Part shown: positions 56,775 to 64,000 of the stretch, in pieces
How positions within the stretch are numbered: the stretch's first letter is position 1
Layout of the letters: the number at the start of each line of letters is the position of its first letter
DNA from: Clostridiales bacterium
GTDB lineage: Bacteria > Bacillota > Clostridia > Christensenellales > Borkfalkiaceae
DNA length: 64,000 bases
Assembly (NCBI GenBank): GCA_023667345.1
Contig: JAMPAF010000001.1
Span: 119,873 to 183,872 of the forward strand
Direction: 5' to 3'
The notes under the pieces: generated by a model
The model's input: only the letters and a program-made list of their open reading frames with translations
Database searches by the model: none
What the model was told of the DNA's origin: nothing
Program-made: the position numbers and the translations under genes

Positions 56775-58589
56775 TCACTGTGCTTTGCAGTTCTTCTTTA
56801 AGGTTTCGAGGCACTCCAAAAGCTCGGCGGGGATACGGTCTTTAATCGTGCCCGTGTAGTAGCCCTCGATTTCCTCGGCTTCTTTCGCCCACTTTTCTTT
56901 GTCGACGACGAGAATCTCTTTCAGCTCCTCTAAGCCGAACTTTTTGCCCTCGCAAATCTCGTAGTCGAGGTCGGTCAAATCAATATCCTCAGCCTTGGGC
57001 ACGTAGCCGATAGCCGTTTCGTCCGCGTCGACGGTGCCGTCGCAGCGCTTTAAAATCCACTCCAAAACGCGCATATTGTCGCCGAAGCCGGGCCACATAA
57101 AGTTGCCGTCCTTGTCGGTTCTGAACCAGTTTACGTTGAAAATCTTCGGGGGGTTCTTTACGACCTTGCCCATCTCTATCCAGTGTGCGAAGTAGTCGCC
57201 CATATGATAGCCCGTGAAAGGCTTCATTGCCATGGGGTCGTGGCGAAGAACGCCTACGGCTCCCGCCGCCGCCGCCGTCGTTTCGGACGACATAGCCGAG
57301 CCTACGAACACGCCGTGGTTCCAGTCCCTCGACTGATAAACGAGGGGGGTGGTGGAAGCGCGTCTGCCGCCGAAGATAATCGCGGAAAGGGGCACGCCTT
57401 CCTTGGAATCGAAGTCGGGCGAAACGCAGGGGCAGTTCTGTGCGGGCGCGGTGAAGCGGCTGTTGGGGTGCGCCGCATAGGTCGACTTGTCTTTCTTGTC
57501 GAATTTAGAAGGGGACCAGGGCTTGCCCGTCCAGTCGATGCAGTGCTCGGGCAAATTCTTGTTCAAGCCTTCCCACCAAACGGTCATATCGTCGGTGTTG
57601 AGGGCAACGTTGGTGAAGATGGTGCCGCGCTTGGTTGCCGCCAAAGCGTTGGGGTTGGAGTGTTCGTTCGTGCCGGGGGCAACGCCGAAGAAGCCGTTTT
57701 CGGGGTTCACAGCCCAAAGTCTGCCGTCCTTGCCCACGCGTATCCAGGCGATATCGTCGCCCACGCACTCAATCTTGTAGCCCTTTTCCAAATAGTGTTT
57801 GGGGGGAATGAGCATTGCAAGGTTGGTCTTGCCGCAAGCCGAGGGGAACGCCGCCGCCACGTACTTTTTCTCGCCGTCGGGGCAGGTCACGCCCAAAATA
57901 AGCATATGCTCAGCCATCCAGCCCTCGTATTTGCCGAGGTAGGAAGCTATGCGGAGCGCAAAGCACTTTTTGCCTAAGAGCACGTTGCCGCCGTAAGCGG
58001 AGTTGACCGAAATAATCGCGTTGTCCTCGGGGAAGTGCATAATGTATCTGTTTTCAGCCTCTACGTTGCATTTTGCGTGGAAGCCCTTAATAAAGTTGCC
58101 GTCCTTGCCGAGAGCGTTTAAAACGTCCTTGCCGACCCTCGTCATAATGCACATATTCAAAACTACGTAAATGCTGTCGGTAACCTCGATGCCGTACTTT
58201 GCAAAGTCGCTGCCGACAACGCCCATCGAATAGGGAATGACGTACATCGTTCTGCCCTTCATGGAGCCGCGTGCAATCTCGGCGCACAGCTCGTATGCCT
58301 GCTTGGGGTCCATCCAGTAGTTGATGGGACCGGCGTCCTCCTTGTTTTTGGTGCAGATAAAGGTTCTGTCCTCGACGCGCGCAACGTCGTTGACCTTGGT
58401 CCTGTGAAGGTAGCAGTCGGGAAGAAGCGACTGGTTGAGCTTGATAAGCTCGCCGCTTGCGACGGCTTGTTTTCTCAGCTCGTCAATCTGCGCCTGCGAA
58501 CCGTCTACCCAGACGATATTGTCGGGGCAACCGAGTTCCGCGCTCTCTTTAACGAAATCCAAAATTTTCTGATTTTTAGTGAGTGCCAT
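56775..58589 (-). CDS. pckG: Phosphoenolpyruvate carboxykinase, GTP type
   Basis: 604 residues, the length of the GTP-dependent family. Visible sites: RTMYVIPYSMGVVGSDFAKY (substrate region), CFALRIASYLGKYEGWMAEH with the metal-binding His, the P-loop FPSACGKTNLAMLIPP with the reactive Cys, ECVGDDIAWIRVG, and GVPLSAIIFGGRRASTTPLV. It interconverts oxaloacetate plus GTP with PEP, CO2 and GDP. In fermenting anaerobes it often runs toward oxaloacetate. A ribosome site (AAGGAG) and a promoter are visible upstream. It is a single gene between repeat blocks. Confidence 0.97.
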   Translation of the reverse strand: MALTKNQKILDFVKESAELGCPDNIVWVDGSQAQIDELRKQAVASGELIKLNQSLLPDCYLHRTKVNDVARVEDRTFICTKNKEDAGPINYWMDPKQAYELCAEIARGSMKGRTMYVIPYSMGVVGSDFAKYGIEVTDSIYVVLNMCIMTRVGKDVLNALGKDGNFIKGFHAKCNVEAENRYIMHFPEDNAIISVNSAYGGNVLLGKKCFALRIASYLGKYEGWMAEHMLILGVTCPDGEKKYVAAAFPSACGKTNLAMLIPPKHYLEKGYKIECVGDDIAWIRVGKDGRLWAVNPENGFFGVAPGTNEHSNPNALAATKRGTIFTNVALNTDDMTVWWEGLNKNLPEHCIDWTGKPWSPSKFDKKDKSTYAAHPNSRFTAPAQNCPCVSPDFDSKEGVPLSAIIFGGRRASTTPLVYQSRDWNHGVFVGSAMSSETTAAAAGAVGVLRHDPMAMKPFTGYHMGDYFAHWIEMGKVVKNPPKIFNVNWFRTDKDGNFMWPGFGDNMRVLEWILKRCDGTVDADETAIGYVPKAEDIDLTDLDYEICEGKKFGLEELKEILVVDKEKWAKEAEEIEGYYTGTIKDRIPAELLECLETLKKNCKAQ

Positions 58590-58659
58590 AATTATCTCCT
58601 TAAAAAATACACTTAAACAAAATAAAAATTAGTGCGTGGCAAAAATTTCCACATATACG

Positions 58660-58688
58660 ATTATATCAAAATTTGAAAGCAAAAGCAA
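58660..58688 (-). promoter_or_regulatory. Promoter of pckG
   Basis: TTGCTT (58683-58688), 17 bases, perfect TATAAT (58660-58665) on the minus strand. Confidence 0.65.
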
Positions 58689-58739
58689 ATATTTTAATGT
58701 AAATTTCGCGTGAAAAAAAGCTGATATAATTCGGTGCGG

Positions 58740-59100
58740 GGTTAGGGCAAATTCATAATTCGGAATGCGGAATTCGGAATTAGGAATTAAGGTCGGAGTA
58801 GTCAACCTCTATCCCCTCTACGAGGTACTCTTCGCACCCGCCGTAAGGGAAACGGCGGGTTTGGTCGCCGTTCGCGCGGGACATATGCGCTCACTGCTCT
58901 CGCAACGCCAAAACAGCGCACAGCGCTGTTTTGAGAAATGCGTTGCTCGTCCTTCAAAGGGGAAAGCAAGGGGTTTGCGCGTTATTCTCGCCTTCCACTT
59001 TGAAGGGGAAGGTGGCTGCGTAGCAGACGAAAGAGGTTGGTTCAATTAATTGTTCCTTAGCACAATTACGCATTCCGCATTCCGCATTCCGAATTAATCT
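58740..59100. repeat. Dispersed repeat composite
   Basis: Heptad words (AATTCGGAATGCGGAATTCG) flank a full composite: CAACCTCTATCCCCTCTACG, the insert GTAAGGGAAACGGCGGGTTT to CTCGCAACGCCAAAACAGCG (also at 52865 and 63960), CCTTCAAAGGGGAAAGC, CCTTCCACTTTGAAGGGGAA, GACGAAAGAGGTTG, then CGCATTCCGCATTCCGAATT. The two ends form a long inverted repeat. No gene. Confidence 0.8.
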
Positions 59101-59199
59101 TGCTTTGCGACAAAATACGCCGCGGTTTTACATTATTAGTATATATTTTCTCACCCGTTAATATTATCATAGTATAAAGAAATAAGGCGGGGGAATGTT

Positions 59200-60135
59200 G
59201 TGAGCGCATACGTCAAAAAAATTGCCGTTATAAAGCAGGTGAAGGGCGGCTTTTCCGCCGACGGCGGCGCGGTTTCGGGGCTCGTCAAGTGCGAAACGTA
59301 CGCGGGCTTTTTAAAGGTCGAGGCGTCGCTCATAAACTTTGCGCCGCTCACCGAGGGGCGGTACGTGCTCGGCGTCACCGACGGACTTAAAACGGTCACC
59401 TTCGAGGGCACGAGTTACGAGGGCGAGGGCGACTTTAATTTGAGCCTCGGGTTTGCTTTTTTGGTGTGCTTTTGCCACAACACGGTTGCGCCGATAGCGA
59501 GTGCGGCGTGCGGGCAGATGGCGTGCGCTCTGCCAGATTTGAAAGAGGAAATGACGCGGCTCGAAAATATCCGCCCGCCAAAGGGCGGAGCGGCTTACGA
59601 CGACGAGGCGATAGCGGAGGTGAATTATTATGAAAGTACTTTTGAAGGCGGTGCCGCTGTATGCGAGGCTGAAACGCAAGAAGAGGGCGGGCGTTCAGGC
59701 GGCGAAAATGAAGAGGATACTCGCGCTGTCGAAAGCGAAGAAAAGGGCGGCGTAGAAGAGGTCGCGGCGGTTGAAAACGCGGGCGGGGAGCGCATAGTCG
59801 GCGGACTTGCGGGCGGCGATTTTTACTCGCGCATGGAGGGGGATATAAAGCGGATATTTGCAAACTATCCCGCCGAACCCGCGCTCGAAAGCGCGATGGA
59901 AGGGAGCAGATTTGCAAGGATAAGCTACGGCGAAAACAAGTTTTATGTGTTCGGGGTGTTGCGGGTTGAGGGAAAGCCGCGCTACATTTGTTACGGCGTG
60001 CCCGCGCAGAACGGCGAAACGCCGCCGCCCAGCCTAAAGGCTATGGCAAGCTATGTACCGACCGAAAGCGGCGGATATTGGCTGACCTATCAGGACGCGG
60101 CAACCGGCGTAAGCATTAAGATAATGCAGAGTTAA
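59200..60135 (+). CDS. Unknown protein, two-domain clostridial type
   Basis: 311 residues from a GTG preceded by a G-rich stretch. The N-terminal ~110 residues are beta-rich (AVIKQVKGGFSADGGAVSGL, YVLGVTDGLKTVTFEGTSYE). A low-complexity acidic linker follows (about 135-200, Glu/Gly/Ala-rich). The C-terminal ~100 residues (FYSRMEGDIKRIFANYPAEP, FYVFGVLRVEGKPRYICYGV, YWLTYQDAATGVSIKI) resemble conserved clostridial proteins of the DUF6128 kind by overall pattern. I cannot assign a function. No signal peptide. Confidence 0.7.
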   Translation: MSAYVKKIAVIKQVKGGFSADGGAVSGLVKCETYAGFLKVEASLINFAPLTEGRYVLGVTDGLKTVTFEGTSYEGEGDFNLSLGFAFLVCFCHNTVAPIASAACGQMACALPDLKEEMTRLENIRPPKGGAAYDDEAIAEVNYYESTFEGGAAVCEAETQEEGGRSGGENEEDTRAVESEEKGGVEEVAAVENAGGERIVGGLAGGDFYSRMEGDIKRIFANYPAEPALESAMEGSRFARISYGENKFYVFGVLRVEGKPRYICYGVPAQNGETPPPSLKAMASYVPTESGGYWLTYQDAATGVSIKIMQS

Positions 60136-60345
60136 GAATGTAGAATTTAGAATTAAGAATTAAGAATTAAGAATTAAGAATTAAGAATTAAGAATGATAA
60201 CCCCCATCACCCGCAAAGCGGGAGCTTCCCCCTTAAAAAGGGGTAAGCCTCGGGTTGCGGCAGACAGGGCTCACCCTTCTTTAAAGAGGGGGGAGCTGTC
60301 ACCTACGGTGACTGAGGGGGGTAATTCTGCACTCTACATTCTGAA
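60136..60345. repeat. Six-copy GAATTAA array and dispersed repeat
   Basis: Six perfect copies of GAATTAA (60150-60191) start 15 bases after a stop codon. They are followed by ACCCCCATCACCCGCAAAGC, CTTCCCCCTTAAAAAGGGGT and GAGCTGTCACCTACGGTGAC, related to the block at 6590-6680. Confidence 0.8.
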
Positions 60346-60346
60346 T

Positions 60347-60556
60347 TTATTTAAGTCCTTTATACGGTTTGAAAATCAGCAGAGAGTATATTACAAACAG
60401 CGCCGAAATGAAATCTACGGCAAGCAGACATCGCATTGCGGTGACGTTATAAAAGCACATAAACAGCAGAAGATTAAAGCCAGAAAATGCGAATACACCC
60501 CCGCATATGCCCAAGATAATTAAATTTAACGTGCAAATTAAACAAGTAAGGCGCAT
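60347..60556 (-). CDS. Possible small membrane protein
   Basis: 69 residues from an ATG at 60556 with two hydrophobic segments (CLICTLNLIILGICGGVFAF and LLAVDFISALFVIYSLLIF). No ribosome site is obvious, and the start lies in a GGCGCATAC / GTATGCGCC hairpin (60550-60572). It follows the small gene at 60658 in the same direction. The hydrophobic pattern is coding-like, but support is weak. Confidence 0.35.
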   Translation of the reverse strand: MRLTCLICTLNLIILGICGGVFAFSGFNLLLFMCFYNVTAMRCLLAVDFISALFVIYSLLIFKPYKGLK

Positions 60557-60657
60557 ACAGAAAGTATGCGCCGAAACTTTAATTTTATTTATTTTACCTC
60601 TATTGCGTCCAACGCTTGCGCGGCACGGGGCAAAGCGCAGTAATTGCGCATTCCGCA

Positions 60658-60918
60658 TTAAATGACAATGTTGTCCAAAACAAGTTTGTCGAAGTCTACG
60701 CTTTCCGCAAAGTCGCGGGGAAGAAAACGCACCGTGTTGAACTTGGCATAATTGAATATGTGAGTTTTCATAAGCACGGGCGTGGCGATATCCAACCCCT
60801 CGCAGATATCCGCAAGATAGTTGAAAAACTCGCCGTAAGCGAACTTATCCTCGCGCGAGTAGGTGAGCTGTCGTTCAATTTTTCCGTCCTTGATAATTTT
60901 CGCCCAAATCTTAAACAT
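60658..60918 (-). CDS. Small conserved clostridial protein
   Basis: 86 residues beginning MFKIWAKIIKDGKIERQLTY. The MFKIWAK opening is common to a family of small proteins in Clostridia with no known function. The body is mixed alpha/beta (FAYGEFFNYLADICEGLDIA, MKTHIFNYAKFNTVRFLPRD). No membrane segment or motif. It is soluble, and context gives no role. Confidence 0.65.
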   Translation of the reverse strand: MFKIWAKIIKDGKIERQLTYSREDKFAYGEFFNYLADICEGLDIATPVLMKTHIFNYAKFNTVRFLPRDFAESVDFDKLVLDNIVI

Positions 60919-61009
60919 AAAATACCTTATACCCTATCACTTGCCGTTTACCTTGCTTTTAAGGGTGGGATAGAGGGATATAATTTTGACTTTATTATAA
61001 TGCGGTCGT

Positions 61010-61090
61010 ATAATATCCCTCATCCGTCGCGTTCCGCGCCACCTTCCCCCTTTCAAGGGGGAAGGCAAGAGGGGGAGGATAATTTCGCAT
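61010..61090. repeat. Short dispersed repeat
   Basis: CCCTCATCCGTCGCGTTCCG and CCTTCCCCCTTTCAAGGGGG followed by AAGGCAAGAGGG, the core of the inverted-repeat family. Confidence 0.6.
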
Positions 61091-61137
61091 TATATATTTT
61101 ATTTTACTAAATTTCCCGCCCGATGTAAACCGATAAA

Positions 61138-61166
61138 TTGACATATGTCGCAAAAAAAGTTAAAAT
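61138..61166 (+). promoter_or_regulatory. Promoter of the Lrp/AsnC gene
   Basis: TTGACA, 17 bases, TAAAAT. A small stem GCCGCAA...TTTGCGGC at about 61172-61190 lies between promoter and start. Confidence 0.7.
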
Positions 61167-61207
61167 GTAATTGCCGCAACGCATTTGCGGCGAAGAGGTG
61201 CTTTTTT

Positions 61208-61696
61208 ATGGAAGGATTGGAAAAGGATATTTTAGCAATTCTCGAAGCCGATTCCCGCGTGAGTGCGGATAGGCTTGCCGCAATGCTTGGCATATCCTGC
61301 GAGCAGGCGAGAGAAGAGGTGAAAAAGCTCGAAGAGGCGGGCGTAATCGTCAAGTATACGGCAATAATCAACGCCGACAACGTGGACGAAAACACCGTCG
61401 AGGCGCTTATCGAGGTAAAGGTCACCCCGCAAAAGGGCGAGGGCTTCGACGCAATCGCGCGCGAAATCGCCGAGCACGCCGAGGTGAAAAACCTGTATTT
61501 AATGAGCGGCGGCTACGACTTGGCGGTAATCGTCGAGGGCAAGTCGCTTAAAAGCGTTTCGCGCTTCGTATCCGAGCGCATATCCACTTACGACAGCGTG
61601 CTTTCTACCGCCACCCACTTTATTTTAAAGAAGTATAAGGTAGAGGGGGCATTGATGAAGAAGAGCGAAGAGGGGCGGCTGTCGGTACAACCGTAA
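61208..61696 (+). CDS. Lrp/AsnC family transcriptional regulator
   Basis: 162 residues from the ATG at 61208, with GAGGTG upstream. The helix-turn-helix is ILAILEADSRVSADRLAAML followed by GISCEQAREEVKKLEEAGVI. The ligand-binding RAM domain (about 65-140) shows EALIEVKVTPQKGEGFDAIA, NLYLMSGGYDLAVIVEGKSL and VLSTATHFILKKYK. Such proteins form octamers and respond to amino acids. The next gene in the same direction is an aminotransferase, a frequent pairing, so amino acid metabolism is the likely target. Confidence 0.88.
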   Translation: MEGLEKDILAILEADSRVSADRLAAMLGISCEQAREEVKKLEEAGVIVKYTAIINADNVDENTVEALIEVKVTPQKGEGFDAIAREIAEHAEVKNLYLMSGGYDLAVIVEGKSLKSVSRFVSERISTYDSVLSTATHFILKKYKVEGALMKKSEEGRLSVQP

Positions 61697-61905
61697 AGTG
61701 AATGCAGAATGTAGAATGTAGAATTAAGAATGGCGGTCGGAGTAATCAACCTCTATCCCCTCTTCGAGGTACTCTTCGCACACGCCGTTTCCCTTACGGC
61801 TTGTGCGAAGGGTGGCTGCGCAAGCAGACGGAAGAGGTTGGTTCTTTTAATTATTCCTTAGCAAAATTCTTAATTCTTAATTCATAATTCTTAATTGGAC
61901 AAATT
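61697..61905. repeat. Dispersed repeat between the regulator and the aminotransferase
   Basis: GAATGTAGAATGTAGAATTA heptads, CAACCTCTATCCCCTCTTCG, a hairpin CTTCGCACACGCCGT...ACGGCTTGTGCGAAG, CAGACGGAAGAGGTTG, and TTCTTAATTCTTAATTCATA. The ends are inverted copies of each other. Confidence 0.75.
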
Positions 61906-63078
61906 ATGCGAAGTTTTGTAAATTCACGCGCGGCAAGCTTAAAGCCGAGCGGCATAAGAAAATTTTTTGACATAGTGCAGAATATGGAGGGCGCTATTTC
62001 GTTAGGTGTGGGCGAGCCCGATTTCGTCACGCCCTGGTACATACGCGACGCCGCCGTGCGCTCTATAAAAAGGGGCTTGACCCAGTACACGGGCAACCGC
62101 GGTTTGCCCGAGCTGCGCGAAAATATCTGCCGCTATATGCGCGAGCGGTTCAGCGTAAACTGCGACCCCGCGCACACCCTCGTCACGGTGGGCGCAAGCG
62201 AGGCTATCGACTTGACGCTCAGGGCGGTATGCGATACGGGCGACGGGATTTTGGTGCCAGAGCCCTGCTACGTTTCCTACGCGCCCACGGTTACTTTGGC
62301 GGGCGGCACGCCCGTACGCGTTGCGTGTACGGCGGACGACGGTTTCATTTTGACGCCCGAAAAGTTAGAGGCGGCAATAACGCCCAAAACCAAGGCGTTA
62401 ATTCTCGCCTATCCCAACAATCCCACGGGCGCGATTATGACAAAAGAGCAGTTGCGGGCGATAATTCCCGTGATAGAAAAGCACGATTTACTCGTCATTT
62501 CCGACGAAATTTATGCCGAGCTCACGTACGTAGGCAAGCACGTCTCGATAGCTTCGTTGGGCAATATGTCCGCACGAACGGTGATTATAAGCGGATTTTC
62601 AAAGGCTTTTGCAATGACGGGCTGGCGTATAGGCTTCGTCTGCGCGCCCGCAGAGATTGACGAGGCGATTTTCAAAATTCACCAGTACGGCATTATGTGC
62701 GCGCCGAGGGTCTCGCAGCACGCCGCGGTCGCCGCTTTGAGCGAGGGCTTCACCGACGGCTTTTCGGTCGTAGAGGAAATGCGGGAAGAGTACGCCCGCC
62801 GCGGCAGGTTTTTGGTGAACGCGTTCAACTCGCTTGGGCTCAAATGTTTTCAGCCGCGCGGCGCGTTTTACGTGTTCCCCTCGATAGAGGTCACGGGGCT
62901 TGACGGCGAGGAATTTGCAAACCGTCTTTTGCGCGAACAGAAGGTTGCGGTGGTGCCCGGCACGGCGTTCGGCGAGGCGGGCAAAATGCACGTGCGTTGT
63001 TCGTATGCCACCTCGCAGGAAAATTTAAGCGAGGCGATAGAGAGAATTACGAGGTTCGTCAATTCAATTAAGAATTAA
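61906..63078 (+). CDS. PLP-dependent class I/II aminotransferase
   Basis: 390 residues of fold type I. Key points: ISLGVGEPDFVTPWYIRDAA, GLTQYTGNRGLPELRENICR, VTVGASEAIDLTLRAVCDTG, LAYPNNPTGAIMTKEQL with the cofactor Asn, VISDEIYAELTY with Asp and Tyr, the Schiff-base Lys in ISGFSKAFAMTGWRIGF, and the substrate Arg in MHVRCSYATS near the end. It belongs to the aspartate/aromatic or N-acetyl-diaminopimelate (PatA-like) branch. The exact substrate cannot be told. It lies downstream of an Lrp/AsnC gene with a repeat inserted between. Confidence 0.93.
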   Translation: MRSFVNSRAASLKPSGIRKFFDIVQNMEGAISLGVGEPDFVTPWYIRDAAVRSIKRGLTQYTGNRGLPELRENICRYMRERFSVNCDPAHTLVTVGASEAIDLTLRAVCDTGDGILVPEPCYVSYAPTVTLAGGTPVRVACTADDGFILTPEKLEAAITPKTKALILAYPNNPTGAIMTKEQLRAIIPVIEKHDLLVISDEIYAELTYVGKHVSIASLGNMSARTVIISGFSKAFAMTGWRIGFVCAPAEIDEAIFKIHQYGIMCAPRVSQHAAVAALSEGFTDGFSVVEEMREEYARRGRFLVNAFNSLGLKCFQPRGAFYVFPSIEVTGLDGEEFANRLLREQKVAVVPGTAFGEAGKMHVRCSYATSQENLSEAIERITRFVNSIKN

Positions 63079-63300
63079 GAATTAAGAATTATTCCTTAAT
63101 ATAGCTTCCCCTTAGGGGGAGGCTCCGCGAAGCTTGCGTAGCGGTGGTGAGGGGTTGGCTCATTCAAACCTACTAACCCCTCATTCGTCTTAACCTTAAC
63201 GGTTAAGCCACCTTCCCCCCTAAGGGGAAGGTCATAATGCGGAAAAATTATTTTAAAATAATTAAACCTCAATTCTGCATTCTGCATTCTACATTCTGCA
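63079..63300. repeat. Dispersed inverted-repeat element
   Basis: CTTCCCCTTAGGGGGAGGCT...GTGAGGGGTTGG and CTAACCCCTCATTCGTC...CCTTCCCCCCTAAGGGGAAG, closely matching 10730-10862. GAATTAA words lie on the left and AATTCTGCATTCTGCATTCT on the right. Confidence 0.75.
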
Positions 63301-63307
63301 TTATTGT

Positions 63308-63336
63308 TTGACAAACAAAGCGAAAAACTATATAAT
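63308..63336 (+). promoter_or_regulatory. Promoter of greA
   Basis: TTGACA, 17 bases, perfect TATAAT, 86 bases before the ATG. Confidence 0.85.
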
Positions 63337-63422
63337 AGTGTCTATGGTGTGCGATTCCGTTGCTTCGGGGTCGCTATCTTGTTCAAAAAGACGGTAAAAA
63401 TCCCAAAAAGAGGTAAAAATAT

Positions 63423-63896
63423 ATGGCAGACCAACAATTTGTAATGACCAAAAAGAATTACGACGCACTCGTTGCGGAGCTCGATAACCTTGTAAAGGTT
63501 AAGCGTCCCGAAATTATCGAAAGAATTGCCGAGGCGCGTTCGCACGGCGACCTTTCCGAAAACGCCGAGTACGACGCCGCGCGCGAGGAACAGCGTTCCA
63601 ACGAGGGCAAGATTGCCGAGCTCGAATATCAGATTAAAAATGCGGTCATTCAGGAAGAAATTAATGACAATTCCTACGTGCACCTCGATTCGGTTGTAAC
63701 CGTTTACGACGAAGAGATGGGCGAGCAGGAAGTTTACACGATAACCTCGGTTACCGACGTCGACGTTATGAACAACAAAATCTCGTCCGAGTCCCCCGTA
63801 GGCAGCGCGCTTATGAGAAAGAAGAAGGGCGACGTGGTTACGGTCGTCTGCCCCGACGGCAGTTCGTACAAGTTGAAGATTAAGGATATTAAGTAA
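63423..63896 (+). CDS. greA: Transcription elongation factor GreA
   Basis: 157 residues. The N-terminal coiled-coil carries the acidic tip in RSHGDLSENAEYDAAREEQR, the residues inserted into the RNA polymerase secondary channel to trigger cleavage of backtracked RNA. The C-terminal globular domain includes YDEEMGEQEVYTITSVTDVD and the conserved SPVGSALMRKKKGDVVTV. AGAGGTAAAAAT precedes the ATG. The length and order match the family fully. Confidence 0.96.
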   Translation: MADQQFVMTKKNYDALVAELDNLVKVKRPEIIERIAEARSHGDLSENAEYDAAREEQRSNEGKIAELEYQIKNAVIQEEINDNSYVHLDSVVTVYDEEMGEQEVYTITSVTDVDVMNNKISSESPVGSALMRKKKGDVVTVVCPDGSSYKLKIKDIK

Positions 63897-64000
63897 ATTT
63901 AGAATTAAGTTAAGGTGAAGAGCGTCAACCTCTTTCGTCTGCTTGCGCAGCCACCCTTCGCACACGCCGTAAGGGAAACGGCGTGTTTGGTCGCCGTTCG
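63897..64000. repeat. Dispersed repeat running off the window
   Basis: GGTGAAGAGCGTCAACCTCT, TTCGTCTGCTTGCGCAGCCA and CACACGCCGTAAGGGAAACG, the left part of the composite seen complete at 58790-59050. Confidence 0.7.

Noticed and set aside
1-64000. CRISPR arrays
   Set aside because: The tandem repeats present (7 and 11 bp) have no spacers of constant length; no cas genes are seen.

Overview
The window comes from the replication-origin region of an endospore-forming, Clostridia-like member of the Bacillota. The evidence is the chromosome-maintenance set (dnaN, rpmH, rnpA, yidD, yidC, jag, rsmG, parA, parB, ftsH), three parS-like sites, and spore genes (a YyaC-type protease, sleB-ypeB, spoIIR). 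The large number of intergenic repeats and genes of unknown family suggest an uncultured, possibly gut, lineage; that is inference, and no rRNA is present to test it.

Layout. 1-11.6 kb: a partial leucine-rich-repeat surface lipoprotein, a heterodimeric ABC exporter, a DUF3737 beta-helix protein, a large hybrid histidine kinase and a SLOG-fold protein, separated by repeat-filled gaps. 11.6-18.5 kb: a MarR-DegV operon, a small XRE-like regulator, and the leftward series ftsH, parA, an unknown gene, parB. 18.5-19.1 kb: a divergent AT-rich gap with two parS sites and DnaA-box-like 9-mers. 19.1-22.3 kb: yyaC, an XRE-controlled membrane-protein operon, and tRNA-Val, tRNA-Gly and tRNA-Cys.

22.3-44.7 kb is an accessory island or stack of islands. 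It starts at the 3' end of tRNA-Cys with a short tyrosine recombinase. It then holds a nuclease-helicase/Nudix/beta-propeller operon; a type I restriction-modification operon (hsdM, a frameshifted AbiJ-like gene, hsdS, a zinc-ribbon protein, hsdR); a serine recombinase followed by three small genes that repeat its own C-terminal domain; a three-gene operon with two large helix-turn-helix proteins; and small accessory genes. The two defence-type operons share a diverged but colinear promoter and leader.

44.7-64 kb returns to the chromosome: ypeB-sleB, spoIIR, a second SLOG protein, rsmG, an AT-rich origin candidate, then dnaN, rpmH, rnpA, yidD, yidC and jag running rightward; then a small XRE protein, GTP-type PEP carboxykinase, several small unknowns, an Lrp/AsnC regulator with an aminotransferase, and greA. 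No dnaA is present.

Outside roughly 11.7-44.7 kb almost every gap contains the same mosaic of dispersed elements: a CCTTCCCC...GGGGAAGG inverted-repeat element, a GGATTGCC...GCAATGAC element, and arrays of a 7-bp unit (GAATTAA / TTAATTC). A separate short hairpin (core GCGGCGTGTCGCCGC) sits just after four stop codons. The strongest candidates for new biology are the serine-recombinase operon with four related domains, two genes with near-identical promoter, 109-nt hairpin and terminator leader layouts, the shared leader of the two defence operons, and the stop-codon-linked hairpins.
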